Source: an uncultured Flavobacteriales bacterium (GTDB taxonomy: Bacteria > Bacteroidota > Bacteroidia > Flavobacteriales_D > Crocinitomicaceae). Taken from it: 64,000 bases of DNA. The notes below the pieces were generated by a model, which was given only the letters and a program-made list of their open reading frames with translations, had not been told where the DNA came from and did not search any database. Shown here piece after piece: positions 52,006 through 60,348 of this stretch. Position 1 is the first letter of the stretch, and every line of letters starts with the position of its first letter. A program made the translations under genes and the position numbers. The stretch lies in the NCBI GenBank assembly GCA_937973685.1, contig CALJKJ010000057.1, positions 1-64,000 of the forward strand, given 5' to 3'.

Positions 52006-54893
52006 TTGGCTTTTTCTCGTGCTTTAGCCATTATCGCGTCTGCTTTTTCATTTGCTTCATCACTCACTTTTTGCGCTTTATTTTCAGCTGTTTTTTTAAG
52101 TTGTTTACAAGTAAGTTCAGCAGCTTTTTTCTTGAGTGGATTAGCGCCCGCTTCTGCCATTAATTTATCACATTGAATAGAAGCTTCATTTCGAATTTCA
52201 TCACCTGCTTTTTGGCCTTCTAATTTGACCCGATCAGCTTGTTTTTGCGCATCGTCGAGTAATGCTTGTTTTTTTGCATTTAGATCTTCTTTTACTTCTT
52301 TTATTTTATTGTCAACTATTGTTTTGACAGTATCTTTCACTTTGTCTTTTACAGAATTGATAAGATTTTCTTTCAAATTACCAGTTGCTTTTAAGAGCGC
52401 CTCTTTAAAATCTGTTTTAATAATTGGTTTTGTAACTGTTCCACTAACAAGGGTTGTCACTTTTATGATTGCAGGAAAGGTTGCTACATTTAATTTTGGA
52501 ATGACGCCATTGATTTTTGAAAGTCCTTGTTCCGCTGTTTTGATTATATCTGCTGGTATTTTCTCTTTTGGAACATTCATGTTTAATTTATAATCAATTG
52601 ATTGATCAATTGATGAAGAACCCGATATTTCAGTTTCGATACCATCCATTTTCAATTTGAAAGGTTTCACACTTACTTTACCATTTGCCATTGAGAAAAA
52701 TGCTTTTACATCTTTAATTGTTTGATTGGAAAGCTTGTTCATGTTGAGTGATTCACCAATTTTTTTCATAGGTTCGAAGCCAGAAACAGTAATCATATTT
52801 GTGAAAAAATTTCCATTTCCTGTTAATGTAGTGTATACTGGTTCCAATGCTTTCGTTAATTCACTTTTCAAGCTTAATTTTGAAGAAATTTTTCCTTGTG
52901 CATATTGTGCAATTGGCGCTAATTTCTTAATCGTTAAAAAGTTCTTTGCAAGTTGTTGAATATCGATATTAGCTAGATCGTAACCAATATCAATTGCAGG
53001 CTTGTGATGGTCTTTTGAATTATAACGACCAACTAGTCCTACTGTCCCACCAAGTGCATTCATTGTTAAGTCGTTCAACGAAGCAACTTCTTCTTTTAAT
53101 CCGATATTCCCTTTGATATTTGTCACATCAATACCATTGTAATGGACTTTTTTCAAATTTGAATTCAAAGCAAAATCAACGTTCTCCGGAATTAAAATTG
53201 GTTCTGTATCTGGCGCAACTGGCGCTGGTTCTGAACTAACGGTTGCGGTTGTAGTTGCAGTAGACGAGGTAGTAGCGGTCACACCCATTAATTGATCGAT
53301 GTCTAAGTAGTTACTGTTAAAATCAAATTGACCTTTCAATAATTCATTTCGGAAGAAATACCCTAAATAATTATCGATTGAACCATTTAATGAAAAGTCA
53401 GATTTCCCCATTTGCGCATCCATTTTTTCTAATGATAGATTTTTAGGACTGAAACGCAAGGTCATTTTTTCAATTGCTACCTGTTCATTTAGATCGGCTG
53501 ATTTATAATTCATGCCAAATAATTCGACAATTCCTTTTGCTTGAAACGCTTCGTAATTTTCTTTTTCGATGGCACTCATTCGACCGTTTAGCACTACATC
53601 CGCGTTCAGTTTTCCTTGGTATGATTCCCCTTTTGCCAAAGGCATCACTTTTCCGATGCTCGCTAGGTTTACTTTCGCTTTTACTTTTGAGTCAATGAGC
53701 GGATCAGTCATTGGATTTCTCATTTTCAAGTTTGCGTCTAAGACGTTACCAACAAAATCAGCATGGAATTTATTGACATCCAATGTCATTTTATCTAAAT
53801 TACTTCCACCTACAAATGCAGATCCAGCATCGACAACAATATTATTAATGGAACTAGGAACACCTGCGTATTTTATTTGTGCGTTATTTACGCGCAAACC
53901 AACATCCCAACCTGGGAGGTTCTTTTCGTCCATTTTTCCTTTTATAACAGCTTTCATCTGGACATCCCCTTTTGCAACCATGCTTTCGTATCCGCTTTGA
54001 TAAAAAGTAGGTATGAGAGATAATATATCTTTGAATGCAATTTTTTCGGTGTTCATTGTTAAGTCCATCTCATCATGCTTTGCAAACATTTCGTAAGAAC
54101 CTTTCAGTGAAGTTTTAAAATTATTTAATTCAATAAGGTTGTCATTAAAAGTGAATTTGGAAGATTTATCACTGAACTCCATCAATAAATTCGCAACAGC
54201 TTTTGTTTTCACGTGTGATAAATACGTAATTCCATCCATTTTGTAAGTTAATGAATCGATAGTTGTTTCAGTTTTGAAATCAACTACATCAGCAGTGAGG
54301 TCACCAGAACCTGAGTGATTTAAATTAACAAGGTCAGCAAACATGTCGCTTGCTTGATCGTCATAACGGATTGCTACATTTGTTAACGAGTATTCGTTCA
54401 ACGACAATTTGAATGAACTTGGCTCTTCTTGTTCGTCTTTTGGCAATTCTTCCGTTGGAATAACGATGTCATAGTTGGCCATTCCTTTTGGGTCAACACG
54501 CACATCAAACTGTGCATCTGATAAATGAATTTCTTCTATTTCAATTTGATCACCACTAATAATGTCCCATAAACCCACATGGGCTGAAAACGATTTAATC
54601 GAAGCTAATTCAACGCCTTTAAATGCCGTTCTTCCAACAACTTTTACATCAGACAACTCAATTGTAATTGCAGGAAAGGTGGAAATAAACGTTAAGTCAA
54701 TATCTTGGATACTTACATCTGCTTTGAGTGATTTATTAACTTCTTTTAATACCAACTTTTTGATATCATCTTTGAAAATAATTGGAATACAGATTATCAA
54801 TACGATCAAAAATCCGAAGGTGATCCCTGTCCATTTAAGTGTTTTTTTTAATAGACTTTTTTTTGGATGCGTAGTTTTTGCGTTTTCAGACAT
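51993..54893 (-). CDS. AsmA-family envelope protein
   Basis: 966 residues from the ATG at 54893 (an in-frame TTG at 54905 is less likely). A short cytoplasmic N-terminus, one membrane segment (about 17-42) and a very long beta-rich periplasmic part typical of AsmA/TamB-like proteins, which bridge the envelope and are thought to move phospholipids to the outer membrane. The AsmA C-terminal core (GVIPKLNVA ... TTLVSGTVTKPIIKTDF) ends near residue 850; a ~115-residue, highly charged, Ala-rich coiled-coil tail with two Cys (IQCDKL, LTCKQL) follows. A -7 variant TATTTTCG (54922-54929) lies upstream. Confidence 0.86.
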   Translation of the reverse strand: MSENAKTTHPKKSLLKKTLKWTGITFGFLIVLIICIPIIFKDDIKKLVLKEVNKSLKADVSIQDIDLTFISTFPAITIELSDVKVVGRTAFKGVELASIKSFSAHVGLWDIISGDQIEIEEIHLSDAQFDVRVDPKGMANYDIVIPTEELPKDEQEEPSSFKLSLNEYSLTNVAIRYDDQASDMFADLVNLNHSGSGDLTADVVDFKTETTIDSLTYKMDGITYLSHVKTKAVANLLMEFSDKSSKFTFNDNLIELNNFKTSLKGSYEMFAKHDEMDLTMNTEKIAFKDILSLIPTFYQSGYESMVAKGDVQMKAVIKGKMDEKNLPGWDVGLRVNNAQIKYAGVPSSINNIVVDAGSAFVGGSNLDKMTLDVNKFHADFVGNVLDANLKMRNPMTDPLIDSKVKAKVNLASIGKVMPLAKGESYQGKLNADVVLNGRMSAIEKENYEAFQAKGIVELFGMNYKSADLNEQVAIEKMTLRFSPKNLSLEKMDAQMGKSDFSLNGSIDNYLGYFFRNELLKGQFDFNSNYLDIDQLMGVTATTSSTATTTATVSSEPAPVAPDTEPILIPENVDFALNSNLKKVHYNGIDVTNIKGNIGLKEEVASLNDLTMNALGGTVGLVGRYNSKDHHKPAIDIGYDLANIDIQQLAKNFLTIKKLAPIAQYAQGKISSKLSLKSELTKALEPVYTTLTGNGNFFTNMITVSGFEPMKKIGESLNMNKLSNQTIKDVKAFFSMANGKVSVKPFKLKMDGIETEISGSSSIDQSIDYKLNMNVPKEKIPADIIKTAEQGLSKINGVIPKLNVATFPAIIKVTTLVSGTVTKPIIKTDFKEALLKATGNLKENLINSVKDKVKDTVKTIVDNKIKEVKEDLNAKKQALLDDAQKQADRVKLEGQKAGDEIRNEASIQCDKLMAEAGANPLKKKAAELTCKQLKKTAENKAQKVSDEANEKADAIMAKAREKANAIQ

Positions 54894-54921
54894 AATGAGT
54901 TGCAATAATTAAATTGAAATA

Positions 54922-54929
54922 CGAAAATA
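54922..54929 (-). promoter_or_regulatory. -7 box variant (TATTTTCG) of the AsmA gene
   Basis: One mismatch to TAnnTTTG, 28 bases before the ATG at 54893, in the divergent promoter region shared with the barrel protein. Confidence 0.3.
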
Positions 54930-54980
54930 AGTGTTTTTCTAAAATAGCGCTGTTAAAATTTGTTGCTTTTATTCCTTTTG

Positions 54981-54988
54981 TATCTTTG
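54981..54988 (+). promoter_or_regulatory. -7 box (TATCTTTG) of the outer-membrane barrel gene
   Basis: Exact TAnnTTTG match, 15 bases before the ATG at 55004, with a TTG at 54963-54965. It lies inside a longer in-frame extension and so sets the start. Confidence 0.55.
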
Positions 54989-55003
54989 AACAAAATTGAT
55001 GTT

Positions 55004-55747
55004 ATGAGAATTTTATGCATACTCATGCTATTTTCCCCTCTTTATTTTGCCTTTGGACAAATTGAATCAGGAAAAGTTGGAAAAGGAACAGAAACCAAAG
55101 CTGGACAACAAAGCATTCTTCCGAATTCATCAACTATGTTTTATTTGGGAGCAGGATTGAATCACTCTTTTCGCAATTTACAATCCAACAAGACACCATT
55201 TGGAGAACCACTTGGTCAACATGCAAATGAAGAAGCAATTGATGTGTGGACATTTCATTTGGGTTACAGACAAACACTTTCTAAACATTGTCAAATTGAC
55301 GCAGGACTAAATTTTGATAAGTTTGGTGAAATGTATCGTTTTCAAGATCCGTTGAGTGACTCTGCATTTACGTATACGAACCGTTACGCGTTTATTGGTT
55401 TGCCAATTCAGTTCAACCTCACTTTTGGACAACGATTAGTGTTTTCTCTGGGTGGCGGGATTCAACCTATGTTAGCAACAAGCTATAAAACAGAACAGGA
55501 AATTACAGATGCCAATAAAAACGTAACAACAAACAGCTATTCTTCCCTAACAGCACTGAATGGTTTCGGTTGTAATTTGTTGATTTCAGCCGGAATAAAC
55601 TACCGTTGTAATAAAAATATTGGTGTATATCTACAACCGACTTATTCCCATGGATTGATTAATACCTTTGAAAAACAAGCGGCTTATAAACATTATACAA
55701 GGGGGAATAATTTTAAATTTGGACTGATTTTCTTTCTAAAAGATTAA
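55004..55747 (+). CDS. Outer-membrane beta-barrel protein (porin-family PorT-like fold)
   Basis: 247 residues with a signal peptide (MRILCILMLFSPLYFAFGQ). The mature part shows alternating amphipathic strands with aromatic girdles and conserved turns (GYRQTLSKHCQIDAGLNF, RYAFIGLPIQFNLTFG, FSLGGGIQPMLATSY, ISAGINYRC), as in small 8-10-strand barrels common in Bacteroidota. It ends in a strand with a terminal aromatic pattern (FKFGLIFFL). Function unknown. It shares the stop-codon bases TTAA (55744-55747) with the convergent DUF4956 gene. Confidence 0.8.
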   Translation: MRILCILMLFSPLYFAFGQIESGKVGKGTETKAGQQSILPNSSTMFYLGAGLNHSFRNLQSNKTPFGEPLGQHANEEAIDVWTFHLGYRQTLSKHCQIDAGLNFDKFGEMYRFQDPLSDSAFTYTNRYAFIGLPIQFNLTFGQRLVFSLGGGIQPMLATSYKTEQEITDANKNVTTNSYSSLTALNGFGCNLLISAGINYRCNKNIGVYLQPTYSHGLINTFEKQAAYKHYTRGNNFKFGLIFFLKD

Positions 55748-56430
55748 TCGATTGTTGTGTCTGAATTTTCAACAGAGCTTCCAAAACTTTGGATATCACC
55801 ATCATAGAAAATGCGTAATTGGGCTGTATCTCTCAAAAAGTCGATTTTACCTACTTCGATGCGATTTATTTTCAATCCTGTTCGTTCTTCTACATCTGCT
55901 AACATTTCAGCATAAGTTTCTGGTTTTATCAAATCAATGCGTTCGTATTGAATAATTTTGCGGGTTTCATGCTTGAGTAACCATAAATTTTCTAATCCAA
56001 AGGTGATTGCAATTAAAACACCATTTATCAAGCCCATTTCGGCTAAAGAAATTTTATTAGAAGCCAATGCGTTGACAACTGAAATACCAATTACCAAGAA
56101 TAAATAGGTCATTTCTTTGATTTCTATCCCTTCAGTGCGGTATCGAAGAATACTGAAAATGGCAAATAATCCCAATCCCATTCCTGTGTCGATATCTAAT
56201 TTCTTTAGTCCAAAACACAAGAAAAACGTAATCATTCCAATCAAATAGTAGGTAAATAGGTAATCTTTTCTTCGCGATTTTGGGTAATACATGAAACGAA
56301 TCAACAATGTGAGCACAAAAACATTGACACACATTCTGAAAACTAATGCATAGAAATCTTCGTTGAAATAACTAATTCCAAATAATTGAGAATCGGGCTG
56401 AGTTTTTAATAATAAGCTAAATAAATTCAT
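55744..56430 (-). CDS. DUF4956 membrane protein
   Basis: 228 residues, about four to five membrane segments in residues 25-150 (for example YYLIGMITFFLCFG and GLGLFAIFSILRYRTEG) and a cytoplasmic C-terminal domain with RKIIQYERIDLIKPE and a conserved DFLRDTAQLRIFY core. The FSILRYRTEGIEIKEMTYLF block is diagnostic for DUF4956. It overlaps the polyphosphate polymerase gene by four bases (ATGA). Such pairing is common, so it is likely to assist the polymerase, perhaps as membrane anchor or polymer exit; unproven. Confidence 0.85.
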   Translation of the reverse strand: MNLFSLLLKTQPDSQLFGISYFNEDFYALVFRMCVNVFVLTLLIRFMYYPKSRRKDYLFTYYLIGMITFFLCFGLKKLDIDTGMGLGLFAIFSILRYRTEGIEIKEMTYLFLVIGISVVNALASNKISLAEMGLINGVLIAITFGLENLWLLKHETRKIIQYERIDLIKPETYAEMLADVEERTGLKINRIEVGKIDFLRDTAQLRIFYDGDIQSFGSSVENSDTTID

Positions 56431-57194
56431 TTGTTGGTTATTTTTTTAATAAAAATTCGTTTGGATTTGAAGCGGTTTGATTTGAGTTCAAATTGGGTAT
56501 AAATATCCATCATTCCAAAACAAAACTTGGAAATTCTGAAAGGCCGTATCAATCTGTTTTTCATCAACTGATAAAAAGGGGAGGTGCGGTCTAATTTTGG
56601 TTGTTTTAATTCAGCAATGATAATCTCACTCAGTGTTTGTTGTTCATTTGCTGGTTCATCAAGTGCTCCATTTGTTACATCAAAGTCAATCGTTAAACGT
56701 TCTTCACTTGTTTTGTTCACTAATGTTATTCTTCGGTAACTATTGATCATTACCGGTTTTAATTTCATTTTACCTCCCAAACGGTTTTCCAAAAAAGCTA
56801 TTTCGTTTTCATCAAATTGATTTTTAAAACCACTTGTCGTAATGCGTTTTTTATCCGTTCGACCTTTCATTTTCTCTTTCACTTCTAAAAAAGACGCATT
56901 GCTATCAATATAGGTGCGGATTCTTACTTTGAAGCGTTTTGGAATACTACGGTGGTGATCATTGAAAAACTGAAAACGTTCGTTGTCAAAATATTGACTC
57001 GAATAATCAAAAATATACTTACCGTCAATGGTTAACACATCGTAATATGGAGCGATTAAATCAAGTATTTCAGGAAGTTCATTGCGGTGAAAAGCAAATT
57101 TTTCATCTGTTCGATTCATCAAAGGAGCACGCGCAAGTTCTTCCAAGGATATTCCATGGAATTTTTTCAACTTATCTATTAATACTTCCTTCAT
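56427..57194 (-). CDS. VTC-domain polyphosphate polymerase-like protein
   Basis: 255 residues from the ATG at 57194. The tunnel-type VTC catalytic domain is recognised by RTDEKFAFHRNEL (about 28-40), YFDNERFQFFNDHH, the basic strand KRFKVRIRTYI, FLEVKEKMKGRTDKKR (about 106-121) and the late Tyr-Arg block SYRRITLVNK. In eukaryotic Vtc4 these basic residues bind the growing chain and ATP; polymerase activity here is inferred. A longer frame begins at 57230, but the -7 box at 57203-57210 excludes it. Confidence 0.86.
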   Translation of the reverse strand: MKEVLIDKLKKFHGISLEELARAPLMNRTDEKFAFHRNELPEILDLIAPYYDVLTIDGKYIFDYSSQYFDNERFQFFNDHHRSIPKRFKVRIRTYIDSNASFLEVKEKMKGRTDKKRITTSGFKNQFDENEIAFLENRLGGKMKLKPVMINSYRRITLVNKTSEERLTIDFDVTNGALDEPANEQQTLSEIIIAELKQPKLDRTSPFYQLMKNRLIRPFRISKFCFGMMDIYTQFELKSNRFKSKRIFIKKITNK

Positions 57195-57202
57195 GATTTG
57201 TT

Positions 57203-57210
57203 CAAATATA
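57203..57210 (-). promoter_or_regulatory. -7 box (TATATTTG) of the VTC-DUF4956 pair
   Basis: Exact TAnnTTTG match, eight bases before the ATG at 57194. Confidence 0.55.
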
Positions 57211-57309
57211 GGTAATCTTCCATAAATCACTTATAAGTCGGATGTTTATTTTTACAATTGGTTTAATGAAATTAATTTCAGAAACAAGTACATTCAATGT
57301 GGCTTTTCT

Positions 57310-57317
57310 TAATTTTG
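57310..57317 (+). promoter_or_regulatory. -7 box (TAATTTTG) of purT
   Basis: Exact TAnnTTTG match; four bases from the ATG at 57322, predicting a leaderless mRNA. Confidence 0.55.
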
Positions 57318-57321
57318 TAGC

Positions 57322-58488
57322 ATGCAGAAAAAAATCGTACTCTTAGGTTCAGGTGAATTAGGAAAAGAAGTTGTTATTGCTTTACAACGCTTAGGTCAAA
57401 CTGTAATTGCAGTTGATAGTTATGAAAATGCGCCAGCTATGCAGGTTGCAGATGGTTATGAAGTGATCAATATGTTGGATGCACATCAATTAGATCATGT
57501 TATTGAAAAACACCAACCAGACATTATCATTCCTGAAATTGAAGCGATAAGAACAGAACAGTTTTATAATTATGAAGCTGCTGGGATACAGGTTGTTCCC
57601 TCTGCTAAAGCTGCTAACTACACCATGAATCGGAAAGCTATTCGTGATTTAGCTGCTATTGATTTACAAGTCAAAACTGCAAAATACCAGTATGCGACAA
57701 CATTAGAAACATTCAAAACGGCTATTGCTGCTATTGGACTGCCATGTGTGGTAAAACCTTTGATGTCAAGTTCTGGAAAAGGTCAGTCAGTAGTGAAAAC
57801 AGAAGCTGATATAGAACAAGCTTGGACCTATGCCATTGAAGGATCTCGAGGTGATTTGAAAGAAGTAATAGTTGAGGAATTCATTTCTTTTGACTACGAA
57901 ATAACCTTGTTGACCGTTACTCAAAAGGATGGTCCAACATTATTTTGTCCGCCAATTGGTCACCGACAAGAACGAGGAGATTATCAAGAAAGCTGGCAAC
58001 CAATGACCATGAATCCTGCGCATTTGAAAGAAGCTGAGGAAATGGCTGCGCGTGTAACCAAAGCATTAGGTGGTTCTGGACTTTGGGGAGTTGAATTCTT
58101 CATCACAAAGGACGGCGCCTATTTTTCTGAACTTTCACCACGTCCGCACGATACTGGGATGGTCACCTTGGCAGGAACACAAAATTTTTCTGAATTTGAA
58201 TTGCACGTTCGTGCAGTACTCGGTTTGCCAATTCCAGCTATTCACCTTTTGAAAAATGGAGCAAGTGCTGTAATTTTAGCGACAGCATCTTCTGATTTCG
58301 CTCCTAATTTTATTGGGGTTGACGCGGTTTTAGCGAAAGAAGGTTTTGATATTCGTTTATTTGGAAAACCAACTACACGTCCTTACAGAAGAATGGGTGT
58401 GGTTTTAAACAGCGGAGATAGCTCGGTTGAATTATTGACAAAACAAGCGAAAGAAGCCGCTTCGACAATTAGTCTTGAGTACAAATAA
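57322..58488 (+). CDS. purT: Formate-dependent phosphoribosylglycinamide formyltransferase
   Basis: 388 residues, ATP-grasp enzyme. It formylates GAR with formate and ATP in purine synthesis, an alternative to the folate-dependent PurN. The N-terminal GSGELGKEV block (9-17), IIPEIEAI near 73, the ATP-grasp loop MSSSGKGQS (about 150-158), VEEFISFDYEITLLTV and the metal-binding SELSPRPHDTGMVTL (about 270-284) are all present. The 3-prime end overlaps the next gene by 14 bases. Confidence 0.96.
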   Translation: MQKKIVLLGSGELGKEVVIALQRLGQTVIAVDSYENAPAMQVADGYEVINMLDAHQLDHVIEKHQPDIIIPEIEAIRTEQFYNYEAAGIQVVPSAKAANYTMNRKAIRDLAAIDLQVKTAKYQYATTLETFKTAIAAIGLPCVVKPLMSSSGKGQSVVKTEADIEQAWTYAIEGSRGDLKEVIVEEFISFDYEITLLTVTQKDGPTLFCPPIGHRQERGDYQESWQPMTMNPAHLKEAEEMAARVTKALGGSGLWGVEFFITKDGAYFSELSPRPHDTGMVTLAGTQNFSEFELHVRAVLGLPIPAIHLLKNGASAVILATASSDFAPNFIGVDAVLAKEGFDIRLFGKPTTRPYRRMGVVLNSGDSSVELLTKQAKEAASTISLEYK

Positions 58489-59662
58489 AAAACAAGTAGT
58501 CATCGTTGGTGGCGGTCCCGCTGGATTAATAGCAGCTGCACAATTGAAAGATAGTGGTTGCACAGTCACAATAATTGATCAAAAGCCAACTGTTGGCAGA
58601 AAATTCCTTGTTGCTGGTGAAGGCGGTTTTAACTTAACCCATTCTGAGCCAGTACTTGATTTCATTGAGAAATACGATAATGATTGGATAAAAAAATGTG
58701 TCCGAACCTATCCTAGTAAGCAATTTCGTAAGTATTTGAAACAAATAGGTGTTCCAACAATTGTTGGTAGTTCTGGTAAGGTTTTTCCTGAAGAAACCAT
58801 GAAACCTGCGCAAGTACTATCGGCAATAAAAGCAGATATTGCTGCACACGTTACTTATGATTTAGGTGCGACGGTAGTTGATTTTGATGCAGCATCGGTA
58901 ACAATTGAAAAGGAAAGTGGTCGTTCAACGTTGAATTTCGACTATTTGATTTTTGCACTTGGCGGAGCTTCGTGGCAAAAAACTGGATCCGATGGTCTTT
59001 GGGTTCCTCTTTTTCAGCAAAAAGGAATAGAAGTCATGCCATTATTGCCTAGTAACTCGGGTGTGGTGTTGTACGACAATTGGTTAGCAGATTTGACAGA
59101 CGGAATGTTATTGAAAAACGTTATTACATCAGTTGATAAAGCATCTTGCGCTGGCGACATCTTAGTAACAAATTATGGTTTGGAAGGAAAGCCCATCTAT
59201 GCTGTAAACCGCGCGCTACGGGCAATGGAAAAGCCGACACTGACAATCGATTTGAAACCACAAATGACCTTTGAAAAGATTCAGCAAATTTTGAAAAAAG
59301 CTAAAAATCCAACACAAGGGTTAAAGGAATTAAAATTATCAGAAGTCAGCCTTGTCTGGTTACGTAAATTTGTTTCAAAAGAAAATTACAATTCAGCCGA
59401 ACAACTTGCCAAACAAATAAAGGCGTTCAAGATTGGTATTCAATCGTTTCGACCTATTGATGAGGTAATTTCTTCTGCTGGAGGTGTTGCTACTACTGAA
59501 TTAACTCCTTCTGGTCAGCTTGTTAAAATGGACAACATTTACTGTTGTGGTGAAATGGTTGATTGGGACGCACCTACTGGAGGTTATTTGATTCAGGCTT
59601 GTGTCAGTTCCGGTTATGTTGCTGGTCAAGCCATACGGTCCTTATTGATCGATGCGGGGTAA
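58475..59662 (+). CDS. NAD(P)/FAD-dependent oxidoreductase (HI0933/TIGR03862-like)
   Basis: 395 residues. FAD-binding Rossmann motif GGGPAGLIAA at residues 12-21, GEGGFNLTHSEP near 50 that defines the HI0933/YhiN group, FALGGASW near 168 and the C-terminal CCGEMVDWDAPTGGY that closes the flavin site. The reaction catalysed by this group is unknown. The start is TTG (58475-58477), because no ATG or GTG lies between the purT stop and the Rossmann motif at the normal distance; it overlaps purT by 14 bases, so the two are cotranscribed. Confidence 0.88.
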   Translation: MSTNKKQVVIVGGGPAGLIAAAQLKDSGCTVTIIDQKPTVGRKFLVAGEGGFNLTHSEPVLDFIEKYDNDWIKKCVRTYPSKQFRKYLKQIGVPTIVGSSGKVFPEETMKPAQVLSAIKADIAAHVTYDLGATVVDFDAASVTIEKESGRSTLNFDYLIFALGGASWQKTGSDGLWVPLFQQKGIEVMPLLPSNSGVVLYDNWLADLTDGMLLKNVITSVDKASCAGDILVTNYGLEGKPIYAVNRALRAMEKPTLTIDLKPQMTFEKIQQILKKAKNPTQGLKELKLSEVSLVWLRKFVSKENYNSAEQLAKQIKAFKIGIQSFRPIDEVISSAGGVATTELTPSGQLVKMDNIYCCGEMVDWDAPTGGYLIQACVSSGYVAGQAIRSLLIDAG

Positions 59663-60031
59663 ATTGATTTTTTCTTTTACCACAAAACTAAGTGGAAATT
59701 GCGCTTGTATTTGCGCTTTCACACCCTCCGCTTCAAATTGTGTTCGAAAATCTCCTACCTTTAAAAAGTAATGGGGAGCTACAAATTCTACATACGTATC
59801 TACTTTTGGAAAAAGTGCGTTAAATTTTGTGCGTGCTTCATCGATTACAGCTTTGTCCGAATCAAAAGATATTTGCAAACGATATCCTTGTAATTGCGGT
59901 GCGGAAGGATTTCCTGGATTTTGCCCTTGGCCTTTTACCAATTGGTCAATACGCTCATCTTTAACAATAGTTACTTGGGCAATCAAGGAATTCAAGGCAA
60001 AACATGCGGCACACAAAACGATCAATTTCAT
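59642..60031 (-). CDS. Exported SPOR-domain-like protein
   Basis: 129 residues from the ATG at 60031. Signal peptide (about 1-18) and a C-terminal SPOR-like repeat domain with the pattern GYRLQISF ... ARTKFNALFP ... YFLKVGDFRTQFEAEGVKAQI. SPOR domains bind denuded peptidoglycan at division sites. The -7 box (60046-60053) lies inside a longer reading frame that begins at 60058, so the shorter start is used. Its 3-prime end overlaps the convergent flavoprotein gene by 21 bases. Confidence 0.8.
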   Translation of the reverse strand: MKLIVLCAACFALNSLIAQVTIVKDERIDQLVKGQGQNPGNPSAPQLQGYRLQISFDSDKAVIDEARTKFNALFPKVDTYVEFVAPHYFLKVGDFRTQFEAEGVKAQIQAQFPLSFVVKEKINLPRIDQ

Positions 60032-60348
60032 ACAATTACTTTTTACAAAAATAAGCAAATTAGTTTGGTTGAAAACACATCAATTAATAACTTTATTTCG
60101 TTTCATTTTAGCTTGAAACAACACAAATGAAGTTTATTTTTCAATTATAAACATAAGTGAATAAGCAAATTGAACTAGTTTCATGAAACGTTACTTATTT
60201 AGAATCATTTTAAATTAAAAAATACTTCAAAGAAATTGTCACAAAAGTGTCATTAAATGGGACTATTCTTCTAAATTTGCCACCGTCATATGGAGTGTTT
60301 TCTCTAGTTTGACATCATTTTATAGGAACAAAAATATCTAATAGTCAG
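60032..60348 (+). promoter_or_regulatory. Divergent promoter region of the SPOR gene and Alternative Complex III operon
   Basis: No gene is seen. Minus strand: -7 box TATTTTTG (60046-60053) for the SPOR gene. Plus strand: exact -7 box TAAATTTG (60272-60279) for actA, leaving a leader of about 65 bases. An imperfect dyad with 5 of 6 pairs (60237-60242 with 60247-60252) lies about 20 bases before that -7 box, where -33 contacts would be, and could be an operator. The rest is AT-rich without clear structure. Confidence 0.45.

Noticed and set aside
53569..54000. 143-codon open frame on the plus strand inside the AsmA gene
   Set aside because: Wholly antisense to a well supported coding region; composition follows the opposite strand and no motif is present.
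12721..60279. Complete -33 (TTG)/-7 promoters of the Bacteroidota type
   Set aside because: A TTG at roughly suitable distance was seen only for a few genes (for example 12765-12767 and 54963-54965); for most -7 boxes none lies at 17-23 bases, so only the -7 boxes are annotated.
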